Origin: HyVt-105 sp049975425
Lineage (GTDB): Bacteria; Bacteroidota; Bacteroidia; Bacteroidales; VadinHA17
Length of the DNA stretch: 24,235 bases
NCBI GenBank assembly: GCA_049975425.1
Contig: JBNGDI010000038.1
Location: 1-24,235, forward strand
Direction: 5' to 3'
The position numbers and the translations under genes are program-made. The notes below the pieces were generated by a model, which searched no databases, was not told the DNA's origin, and saw only the letters and a program-made list of their open reading frames with translations. Position 1 is the first letter of the stretch. Each line of letters opens with the position of its first letter. Shown here in pieces: positions 18,030 to 24,235 of the stretch.

Positions 18030-18074
18030 ATGGTATTGCAGGGGAAAATGCAGAACCCTAAAAACCGTTACCCG

Positions 18075-19262
18075 TCAGAAAAACAGCATTTCAGGTTCGA
18101 TCCGGAGGAATTCCTCCCAGGGTAACCCCTGGTGACCGATGGCCAGTATTCTGCATTCCGGGTAAATCTTCCGGAAAGTATCCAGTCCGGTATTCTTTAA
18201 CCGGGTGCCACTTTTCACCTCCAGAGCCAGAATCCTGCTGTTGCGAACAGCCACGAAATCCACTTCTGCATTTTTTTCCCTCCAGTAATACAGGTTGAAA
18301 GCTCCCCTGTTGGCTGCATGAATCAGGTGGGTTCCCACTGCTGATTCCACCATCCGGCCCCATAAACCGGGATGGTTGCCGATATCCCTGAATCTTTCCT
18401 GTAAACGGCTGCTTAATAAGGCATTGTTATGAACCTGAAATTTCGGTGGAGAGGCACGTTGCCTGATTTCTTTCCTGCTGAATTTCTGCAATCCTCCCAG
18501 TAAACCTGCCTGGTGGGTCAGTTCAAGATAATGGGCCAGGGTGGTAGTGTTTCCTGCATCAGAAAGCTGTCCCAACATTTTTGTATAAGAAACAATTTGT
18601 GAACTGTAAAGGCAGCCCAGTTCAAATAATTGTTTTAGCAGGGCAGGTTTGTCTACCCGGGTAAGCATCAGTATATCCCTTGATATGGCGGTTTCTGCAA
18701 GAGAATCACGGATGTAGGATTTCCATCTTTCCTCATCTTCCATCAGATTTACTGATCCGGGGTAGCCTCCATACCACACATATTGCTGAGGATCAAGTTG
18801 GAAAGCTTCACGCATTTCGTTGTAACTCCAGTGATCCATATATATGGATTCAAAACGACCTGCAAGCGATTCTACCAGGCCCTTCATAAGCATGAGTCTG
18901 GATGAGCCCAGCAGCACCACCCGGATGTTTATATTCTCCCTGGTATCAAGATCCCACTCCCGCTTCACCTTTTCACTCCAGTCCGGAATTTTCTGCACTT
19001 CATCCAGAAAGAGGATCATTTCCTTTTTTCCCAGGGTTTTCATATCCAGCCTGCATTTTTCCCATTGTTGTTCAATCCAGCTTCCTGACATGCCCGTTGC
19101 AGCATCGGCTGCCCCATAATGAGACTTCTCAAGGTGTTCCTTTATCCATTGCTGGACCAGGGTTGTCTTTCCCACCTGCCTGGGTCCGCTAATTACCTGG
19201 ATGAATTTTCTGGGTTCTTTCAACCTCCTGTCCAGCAGGTCAAAATAATGCCTTTTGAACAT
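18075..19262 (-). CDS. AAA ATPase with DUF4143 domain
   Basis: A 395-aa protein with Walker A GPRQVGKT (26-33), Walker B LFLDEVQ (84-90) and a C-terminal DUF4143 region. The C-terminal end carries AEVDFVAV followed by ALEVKSG, a restriction-endonuclease-like D...ExK arrangement. ATG 19262 gives MFKRHYFDLL, the usual start of this family, and is preferred over a TTG at 19280 that lies in a palindrome. These proteins are widespread in Bacteroidota in many copies; their role is poorly known, with links to mobile or conflict genes often suggested. Monocistronic as far as can be seen. Confidence 0.85.
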   Translation of the reverse strand: MFKRHYFDLLDRRLKEPRKFIQVISGPRQVGKTTLVQQWIKEHLEKSHYGAADAATGMSGSWIEQQWEKCRLDMKTLGKKEMILFLDEVQKIPDWSEKVKREWDLDTRENINIRVVLLGSSRLMLMKGLVESLAGRFESIYMDHWSYNEMREAFQLDPQQYVWYGGYPGSVNLMEDEERWKSYIRDSLAETAISRDILMLTRVDKPALLKQLFELGCLYSSQIVSYTKMLGQLSDAGNTTTLAHYLELTHQAGLLGGLQKFSRKEIRQRASPPKFQVHNNALLSSRLQERFRDIGNHPGLWGRMVESAVGTHLIHAANRGAFNLYYWREKNAEVDFVAVRNSRILALEVKSGTRLKNTGLDTFRKIYPECRILAIGHQGLPWEEFLRIEPEMLFF

Positions 19263-19272
19263 AAAAGTAAGA

Positions 19273-19304
19273 TTACTCAATATATTGAGTAAAATTACTC
19301 AATA
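19273..19304 (-). promoter_or_regulatory. Palindromic operator-like site upstream of the DUF4143 ATPase
   Basis: The half-site TTACTCAATA (19273-19282) meets its exact inverse (19283-19292), giving a perfect 20-bp palindrome. A third direct copy of the half-site follows at 19295-19304. The site begins 10 bp upstream of the ATPase ATG. Three identical 10-mers so close to a start suggest binding of a dimeric regulator. Confidence 0.5.
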
Positions 19305-19527
19305 AAATGAACAATTCAAATATCTGCGGAAGGGTTGGTTTAAAAATATGTTTAACTGTTTGCAGGCTTTGGGGTCAGTGCGAACAGTCATAAAACCTGA
19401 TATGGAAAGAGTGAAAGTTCTGTGACCGCAGCGGTGCGAAGGCGGAGCAGGCCATGGCATTACGGAGGAAATGAAAAACCGTTCAGGTTCACACGATTCT
19501 TTTCACCATGCCCCGGTGACCCGGGTC

Positions 19528-20031
19528 TTATTCCCCGGTAACCAGGTTTATAAGAAGTGCAAGAATGAATTCCCCTGCCAGCCGGAGGGTTTCCTTCAGG
19601 TTGAACCGTATTATCGTTTTCTGTTTTTTTCTCAGAAGCTCCGGAAGGGGGTCATTGAACCGGATCAGGGCCATAAAGGGAGTTTCACGGGCAATGAGCC
19701 ACGGGCAGTGAATGTGCATGGAGGGGATGTATCCTTTCACAGGGTCGGGGAGAGGGATAAAAAAACCGGTAATATAGTCTTTTCCCGCCGTCAGCTGGTT
19801 TTGCCCCAGGGATTCGATGCATGCTTCAACTTTTTCATGCTTTTTTGATTTGATCACGGCAATCCGGTTATTGAATGATACACCGAAACGGCCGGCAAAC
19901 GACAGCACACCGCCCGGATATTTCTCTTCCAGGGCCTCCACCCGGACAACCAGAAAATGATCGTATACCAGAAAGGAATGTGTGGCCTTTACGTATTTTT
20001 CCAGAATCCGGTCGGTTTCTTCGGGTGACAT
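19528..20031 (-). CDS. Hypothetical protein, 167 aa
   Basis: Not recognised. From ATG 20031 the product begins MSPEETDRILEKYVKA, is mixed alpha/beta in character with no signal peptide, and ends in a short hydrophobic stretch (FILALLINLV). An in-frame TTG at 20052 would add seven residues; the ATG is preferred. The protein reads as soluble and coding, while the overlapping plus-strand frame (19471-19848) looks like a shadow. About 235 bp without a gene separate it from the DUF4143 ATPase, and an ADP-ribosylglycohydrolase stub lies upstream. No function can be assigned. Confidence 0.55.
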   Translation of the reverse strand: MSPEETDRILEKYVKATHSFLVYDHFLVVRVEALEEKYPGGVLSFAGRFGVSFNNRIAVIKSKKHEKVEACIESLGQNQLTAGKDYITGFFIPLPDPVKGYIPSMHIHCPWLIARETPFMALIRFNDPLPELLRKKQKTIIRFNLKETLRLAGEFILALLINLVTGE

Positions 20032-20139
20032 GGCAACCGGGATTATGAGCAACCAGCGATTGATTATAAAATTAAGTAACTTTTTTCAGATTTCAAACAT
20101 CCTGACAGGACTTTATACATGACCCGTTATGGAACCGGC

Positions 20140-20292
20140 TCAACCATACCTTTCATAAAACGCATCCAGGATGGGAATCAGTTCTGCGGGCAGCCGTGCC
20201 AGGGCTTCTTCTTTCCACGAAAGGGGGATCTCTTTGTAAAATGCCCCGGCAATGCCTCCGGTGATACCCTGCAGAGCCACCGGCGGGTTATT
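20140..20292 (-). pseudogene. C-terminal remnant of an ADP-ribosylglycohydrolase
   Basis: Reading leftwards just after the stop of the sigma-54 activator gene, the same frame encodes VALQGITGGIAGAFYKEIPL, then ALARLPAELIPILDAFYERY and a TGA at 20140-20142. This matches the last helices of ADP-ribosylglycohydrolases, where ITGGIA-AFY normally follows the metal-binding GGDxDT motif. Only about 50 residues remain and the catalytic part is gone. It is a deletion remnant; a 46-aa product from GTG 20280 is possible but would have no enzyme activity. Confidence 0.65.
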
Positions 20293-21750
20293 TTATTTTC
20301 CTTCCTCAATTCCGTATTTTTCCATTTTGTTTATCAGGGTGTTGTACGATTTGTATCCCAGGGCCAGCCAGGCCTGGCGTTTGTTCCATTTTTTCAGCTC
20401 AAGCACTTTCCGGATGTGGGCTTTTTCCACATCTTCCATTTTCAGCGATTCCCCGTCGGGTACTTTTCTGAACCGGGCGGGAATGTCGTTCAGGCTCACC
20501 GTATCCCGGCAGAACACGTACAGTGATTCCACCAGGTTTTCCATTTCCCGGATATTTCCGGGCCATGGGTAATTGCGCAGGAATTGCATGGCTTCCGGGC
20601 TGATCTTCAGACTGTGCTTTTTCCGCATTCTTTTCATTCCCGACCGGAGGAAAAAGCTGAGGTACTCTTCCACCTCTGCCGGTCCCCGCTCCAGCAAATC
20701 GGGCAACCGAAGCTCGGTGACCGTTAGCCGGTAATACAGGTCCCAGCGGAACTTCCCCTCGCAGCACATCCGGTGAAGGTCTTTGTTGGTGGCTGTAATC
20801 AGCCTTACGTCGATCTTTTCAGGCTTACCGCCCAGGGGGAGGATTTCTTTTTCCTGGATCACCCGCAACAGGGTTTGCTGCATGTACGGGGAAATGTCGC
20901 CGATCTCATCCAGAAACAGGGTGCCTGAACTGGCGGCTTTGAACAAACCGGTTTCGTCCTTGTACGCCCCGGTAAAGGCCCCTTTTTTGTAACCGAAAAG
21001 CCTCGATTCCATCAGGTTGTCACTCATCCCCGAACAGTTGATAGCAAGGAAGGGCCGGCCTTTCCTGGCCGAATGTTCGTGAATATACCGGGCCAGCACT
21101 TCCTTTCCGGTGCCGGTTTCCCCAAGAATGAGGGTAGTGACCGGGTCGGCGGCGGCCACCATCCGAGCTTTTTCGTACACCGGTTCCAGGGAAGGGGTGA
21201 TCAATGGCTCCCCTTCCGGGGGCAGGTAGTCCCTGTCGCCTGCCACTATCTTCTCGTGTATCACGGCGGTGTTGGGCACGTCGCTCATCTCCAGCTCGAT
21301 CCTGATCAGTTCGGGCTTGCCGGTTTTGGTGTGTCGGGGCGCGCGGGTCTGCACCATTTCGGTGTTCATTCCCATGCCGGTATGCACCAGGTACCAGGTC
21401 ACCTGCATGACTGATGTACCGGGAGAGAAGAAGATGGTAACCTCATCGTTGCGGTACTTCTCCATGTGGCGCTGGACTTTCGTTTTGACCTCATTCAGGT
21501 TGATCGGATCGACCACCTCCAGGTTCCGGATTTCTATTTTCCTTCCGGGGAATTCGTCAAGAACCGATTCCCGCAGTTTATCGGCATCTTCGGCGTACCG
21601 TTTGCTGGTGCAGAGAATGACGTGCCGGTCGTGCTGGTAATAATACCGGTGGAACAGGCAGGTAGGCCCTTCTTTATTGATGCCTTTGCACTCATTATTG
21701 CTGTATATCAAATCATTGTTTACGGCCAGCCAGGAGATGAGGGTTTTCAT
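20293..21750 (-). CDS. Sigma-54-dependent activator with CARF-like (RtcR-type) sensor domain
   Basis: A 485-aa regulator. Residues 1-165 form a Rossmann-like domain with HDRHVILCTS (40-49) and FFSPGTSVMQ (107-116), resembling the ligand-loop signature of RtcR CARF domains. The central AAA+ domain has Walker A GETGTGKE (210-217), the sigma-54 contact loop GAFTGA (257-262) and Walker B DEIGD (281-285). A Fis-like helix-turn-helix (around WNKRQAWLALGYKS) is at the C-terminus. It should activate sigma-54 promoters when the sensor binds a nucleotide or RNA-derived ligand; RtcR itself controls RNA repair genes. No rtcA, rtcB or TROVE gene is in the window, and I saw no -24/-12 site upstream. Its downstream neighbour is an ADP-ribosylglycohydrolase stub, so its original target may be lost. 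Confidence 0.88.
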   Translation of the reverse strand: MKTLISWLAVNNDLIYSNNECKGINKEGPTCLFHRYYYQHDRHVILCTSKRYAEDADKLRESVLDEFPGRKIEIRNLEVVDPINLNEVKTKVQRHMEKYRNDEVTIFFSPGTSVMQVTWYLVHTGMGMNTEMVQTRAPRHTKTGKPELIRIELEMSDVPNTAVIHEKIVAGDRDYLPPEGEPLITPSLEPVYEKARMVAAADPVTTLILGETGTGKEVLARYIHEHSARKGRPFLAINCSGMSDNLMESRLFGYKKGAFTGAYKDETGLFKAASSGTLFLDEIGDISPYMQQTLLRVIQEKEILPLGGKPEKIDVRLITATNKDLHRMCCEGKFRWDLYYRLTVTELRLPDLLERGPAEVEEYLSFFLRSGMKRMRKKHSLKISPEAMQFLRNYPWPGNIREMENLVESLYVFCRDTVSLNDIPARFRKVPDGESLKMEDVEKAHIRKVLELKKWNKRQAWLALGYKSYNTLINKMEKYGIEEGK

Positions 21751-21875
21751 GATATATTAATTTTTAATACAATAATACAAAAAATAACGTTTGACCATAT
21801 AATTTATTCGGAATACCCACTTCCTGATGATTTTGAATAAATGATTATCTTTATCCTCCCCAAGCTTCAGCGCCT

Positions 21876-22067
21876 ATGCAAAAGGTTCGGAATACCGTGA
21901 TCCTGCTGGCGGCCCTGGTCATCCTGGCCCGGCTGGTGATGATGGATTACGGAAACCTGGGCTGGGCGGAAAACCGGGGCAGCTACCTGGGCATTCTGTC
22001 TATGTCGCTGGTTATCCTGGTGATGGTGCTGGTCAGCCGGCATGAAAAGAGAAAGAAACAATCCTGA
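21876..22067 (+). CDS. Small two-helix membrane protein, 63 aa
   Basis: Predicted membrane segments at about residues 7-22 (NTVILLAALVILARLV) and 38-54 (GILSMSLVILVMVLV), joined by a polar loop, with a basic tail (RHEKRKKQ). The N-terminus is short. TATCTTTA (21846-21853), one mismatch from the -7 box, lies 22 bp before ATG 21876. It is divergent from the sigma-54 activator. No family recognised. Confidence 0.65.
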   Translation: MQKVRNTVILLAALVILARLVMMDYGNLGWAENRGSYLGILSMSLVILVMVLVSRHEKRKKQS

Positions 22068-22080
22068 GAGGGGTATTCGG

Positions 22081-22104
22081 GTGATGGAGTAATTGAGTGG
22101 TGGA
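22081..22104. repeat. Three copies of an 8-bp repeat
   Basis: GTGATGGA, GTAATTGA and GTGGTGGA stand in tandem, fitting a GTRRTKGA unit. The same unit recurs in five copies at 23995-24034. Confidence 0.55.
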
Positions 22105-22144
22105 GAGGGGGAGCGGATGGGTTTAGAGGGTTTATTATCTATAG

Positions 22145-22178
22145 ACCAGCCTGTTTTTTCTTTTGGCTGGTACTTTTT
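22145..22178 (+). terminator. Probable terminator after the small membrane protein gene
   Basis: ACCAGCC (22145-22151) pairs with GGCTGGT (22165-22171) across a T-rich loop and is followed by ACTTTTT. It sits 77 bp after the stop codon of the small membrane protein gene. Confidence 0.45.
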
Positions 22179-22238
22179 CGATTTTTCGCAAGAATGATTC
22201 ATTTTCCTGCAAATTATTTTATCAATGATTCTTATTGC

Positions 22239-22246
22239 TATATTTG
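22239..22246 (+). promoter_or_regulatory. -7 promoter box for the FAD oxidoreductase gene
   Basis: TATATTTG is an exact TAnnTTTG match 21 bp before ATG 22268. Its position argues against the upstream in-frame start at 22235, which would lie before the transcript start. Confidence 0.45.
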
Positions 22247-22267
22247 GCTGGAAAACAAGGAACTGCC

Positions 22268-23785
22268 ATGAAAAAAAAGGATCCTTCCATTATCATCATC
22301 GGCGCGGGGTTTGCCGGTCTGGGGGCAGGCATTTATGCCCGGATGAACGGCTATCGTACCCGGATATTCGAGATGCACGACCAACCGGGCGGACTGTGTA
22401 CCGCCTGGGAACGGAAAGGCTACACATTCGACGGATGTATCCACTGGCTTGTAGGGTCATCGCCCGATAGCGGGATACACGATCTGTGGAGGGAAACCGG
22501 TATAGCAAAGGGAAGGACCTTTATCGACCTGGCCGAATACGGCCGTTTCGAGGGACCGGACGGAAGAACCGTCGTTTTTTACACCGACGCGGACCGGCTG
22601 GAAAAGCATCTCCTTGAATTTTCCCCTCAGGATGAACCGGTGATCAGGGAATTCATCCGGGGTATCCGGATGTGTATTCCCCTTGATTTTCCTTCGGACC
22701 ACGACTCCCTGCCGGTACGCTGGAGAAAAAAAGCAGCGGTTACTGCCCGTTTCATCAGGTCCGGGAAAAAAATGAAAGAGTGGATGAACATCACCGGGGA
22801 GGAGTTTTCGAAAAAATTCAAAGACCCGTTGCTGAGAGAGGCTTTCCGGGAGATATGGATCCCTGAATTTTCCGTCCTGTTCATGCTGTTTATGTTTTCC
22901 TACATGCATAACCGGAATGCAGGGTATCCCATCGGAGGCTCGCGTCCCATGTCCGATGCCCTGGAAGCCAGGTACCGGGAACTCGGAGGGGAGATCAGCT
23001 ACCGCAGCCGGGTGGTGAAGATCATTACCCGCGATGGAAAAGCCGTTGGGGTGAGACTGGAGGACGGCAGAGAACACCTGGCCGGAAGGGTTATTTCAGC
23101 GGCAGACGGGCACACAACCCTGTTCTCCATGCTGGATCAAAAAGGAGCAGATGAAAAAAGCCGTGAGCCGTACGAAAAATGGCCGTTGTTTCCATCCCTC
23201 CTTTTTGTATCCCTGGGAGTGAACCGGTCTTTCGAAAACGAGCCCCGCACCATCTCGGGGTTCACATTCCGGCTTGACCGGCCGGTGGAGATCGGCGATG
23301 CTGTAAGAGAAAACCTGAATGTCCGTATCTACAACCAGGACCCCACCCTGGCTCCGGAAGGTAAAACAGCCGTTACCCTGATGATGCCTTCGGATTATGA
23401 CTACTGGAAAAAGCTGGCGGGCGACAGGAAGGCGTATGAACGCAAGAAAGAAGAGATCGCACATACAGTGACGGAGCTTCTGGAGCAGCGCTTTCCGGGT
23501 TTATCGCGTCAGGTGGAAGTGACCGATGTGGCCACGCCGCTGACATTCGAGCGGTATACCGGAAACTGGAAAGGCTCTTTCGAAGGCTGGCTGATCACTC
23601 CTCAGAATGCAGGCGTGATGATGAAGCCCATGCGGCAAACCCTGCCGGGACTGAAGAATTTCTATATGTGCGGGCAATGGGTTGAGCCAGGAGGAGGGCT
23701 GCCCACCGCCATCATGTCGGCCCGCCGGCTGTTGAAATCCATCTGCCGGGAAGACCGGAAGAAATTTACCACGCTCATGGACTGA
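22268..23785 (+). CDS. FAD-dependent oxidoreductase, phytoene desaturase-like
   Basis: A 505-aa flavoprotein. The N-terminus has the dinucleotide-binding motif IIIIGAGFAGLGAG (8-21), then FEMHDQPGGLC and the GYTFDGCIHWL segment typical of the CrtI / phytoene desaturase-retinol saturase group. The C-terminus YMCGQWVEPGGGLPTAIMSA is the second FAD-binding signature. No transmembrane helix is obvious. The start at 22268 is supported by AAGGA at 22258-22262 upstream and by the -7 box. There is no carotenoid gene nearby, so the substrate is unknown; similar proteins in Bacteroidota are annotated only as NAD(P)/FAD-dependent oxidoreductases. Confidence 0.88.
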   Translation: MKKKDPSIIIIGAGFAGLGAGIYARMNGYRTRIFEMHDQPGGLCTAWERKGYTFDGCIHWLVGSSPDSGIHDLWRETGIAKGRTFIDLAEYGRFEGPDGRTVVFYTDADRLEKHLLEFSPQDEPVIREFIRGIRMCIPLDFPSDHDSLPVRWRKKAAVTARFIRSGKKMKEWMNITGEEFSKKFKDPLLREAFREIWIPEFSVLFMLFMFSYMHNRNAGYPIGGSRPMSDALEARYRELGGEISYRSRVVKIITRDGKAVGVRLEDGREHLAGRVISAADGHTTLFSMLDQKGADEKSREPYEKWPLFPSLLFVSLGVNRSFENEPRTISGFTFRLDRPVEIGDAVRENLNVRIYNQDPTLAPEGKTAVTLMMPSDYDYWKKLAGDRKAYERKKEEIAHTVTELLEQRFPGLSRQVEVTDVATPLTFERYTGNWKGSFEGWLITPQNAGVMMKPMRQTLPGLKNFYMCGQWVEPGGGLPTAIMSARRLLKSICREDRKKFTTLMD

Positions 23786-23886
23786 GAAAGCGTAGAGATG
23801 ATCGACGGGATATACCGTAATATTTCCGGAATTTAAGAAAATTATGAAAACCGGCCGGCCTATGTCAGCCTGATTTTAATGCATGC

Positions 23887-23934
23887 AACGTAGAAAACTA
23901 CGTAGGTTGCTACGTAGGTAACTACGTAGATAAG
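23887..23934. repeat. Four copies of a 12-bp TACGTAG repeat
   Basis: Units begin at 23887, 23899, 23911 and 23923. Each carries WACGTAG (the palindrome TACGTA in three of them) followed by five variable A/T-rich bases. The minus-strand reading gives a four-residue periodic peptide, but there is no gene evidence. Confidence 0.7.
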
Positions 23935-23994
23935 ATTTCCGGATGCCATAAACCCGGCTATGGTGAGTTGGGGAGGAACGGGGCATGTTATGGT

Positions 23995-24034
23995 GTAATG
24001 GGGTGGTGGAGTAATGGGGTGATGGAGTGATGGA
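23995..24034. repeat. Five copies of an 8-bp GTRRTGGR repeat
   Basis: GTAATGGG, GTGGTGGA, GTAATGGG, GTGATGGA and GTGATGGA follow one another without gaps. This is the same unit as at 22081-22104. Between 23786 and 24111 I see only this and the 12-bp repeat, with no gene. Confidence 0.7.
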
Positions 24035-24111
24035 GATGAGGTGTGTGATGAAATTACCAACCTGCAACTCACTGTTTGACATATTTGCCCCACCAGCCCC
24101 TCAGGCCGGTT

Positions 24112-24166
24112 TCGTTCGCCGCCCCATGGCGAACGACCTGCTTTTTTCAGGGATGAAAAAAGCAGG
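24112..24166. repeat. Two back-to-back perfect hairpins
   Basis: TCGTTCGCC (24112-24120) pairs with GGCGAACGA (24128-24136). Directly next, CCTGCTTTTTTCA (24137-24149) pairs with TGAAAAAAGCAGG (24154-24166) around the loop GGGA. Stems are 9 and 13 bp with no mismatch. It could be a short palindromic mobile repeat, a bidirectional terminator or a leader structure. Confidence 0.6.
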
Positions 24167-24235
24167 CAAAAAAATCCTCCGGCTGCTGATGCTTTTATGG
24201 AAAAACTACGGCGCGGGAAAGCCTGCCGCGATCCA
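24153..24235 (+). CDS. Possible partial gene running off the window
   Basis: From ATG 24153 (or ATG 24126 in the same frame) the frame stays open to the end, giving a basic, amphipathic start MKKAGKKILRLLMLLWKNYG. The ATG at 24153 overlaps the second hairpin, which is odd for a start. Too short to identify. Confidence 0.25.
   Translation, partial: MKKAGKKILRLLMLLWKNYGAGKPAAI

Noticed and set aside
19471..19848. Plus-strand gene opposite the 167-aa hypothetical
   Set aside because: The minus-strand reading looks more protein-like, while this frame has the composition of an antisense shadow.
23860..24093. Minus-strand gene over the repeats
   Set aside because: The periodic peptide results from the 12-bp and 8-bp DNA repeats; no start signal or domain is present.
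1..24235. CRISPR array, insertion sequence or prophage
   Set aside because: No spaced direct repeats of 24-40 bp, and no transposase, integrase or phage structural gene was found on either strand.

Overview
The window looks like a chromosomal stretch of a Bacteroidota organism, probably from the Bacteroidales or relatives. The evidence is several gene starts without a clear Shine-Dalgarno sequence, exact or near matches to the Bacteroidota -7 promoter box (TAnnTTTG) 20-30 bp before starts, and Bacteroidota-like versions of the AAA/DUF4143 ATPase and of the sigma-54 activator. No rRNA, tRNA, CRISPR array, integrase or transposase was recognised. TGA ends at least five genes here, so it is an ordinary stop in this genome.

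The left 15 kb (1-14946) is more AT-rich than the rest and is a defence island on the plus strand. In order it holds: a NERD-domain UvrD-like helicase (82-2007); a SNF2 helicase with a C-terminal DUF3883, interrupted by an in-frame TGA after codon 67 (2245-2448, then open 2581-5649); a DUF1156 DNA methyltransferase (5686-8850); a very large DUF499 P-loop ATPase with an N-terminal Swt1-like HEPN domain (8870-12127); an internally deleted PIF1-like helicase (12338-12953); and a DUF262 protein with a C-terminal HNH-type nuclease motif (13102-14946). The helicase, methylase and DUF499 genes are 36 and 19 bp apart and form one operon. The set resembles methylation-coupled anti-phage systems. It shares the SNF2-helicase-plus-methylase logic of DISARM, but no drmA, drmB or drmC is present, so it is not canonical DISARM. 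My inference is that methylation marks self DNA, the helicase and ATPase sense or translocate on foreign DNA, and HNH, NERD or HEPN activities do the damage. The nonsense codon may have left this copy impaired.

From about 15.2 kb composition rises to the GC-rich level of ordinary genes: formate-tetrahydrofolate ligase (fhs), then a zinc alcohol dehydrogenase with its own terminator/promoter pair in front. Three minus-strand genes follow: an AAA/DUF4143 ATPase with a perfect palindrome just upstream of its start, an unrecognised 167-aa protein, and a CARF-like (RtcR-type) sigma-54 activator. Between the last two lies the C-terminal stub of an ADP-ribosylglycohydrolase, directly downstream of the activator. 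The right end has a two-helix small membrane protein, a phytoene-desaturase-like FAD oxidoreductase, and a repeat-rich intergenic region with 12-bp and 8-bp tandem repeats and two back-to-back hairpins, running into a possible partial gene at the window edge.
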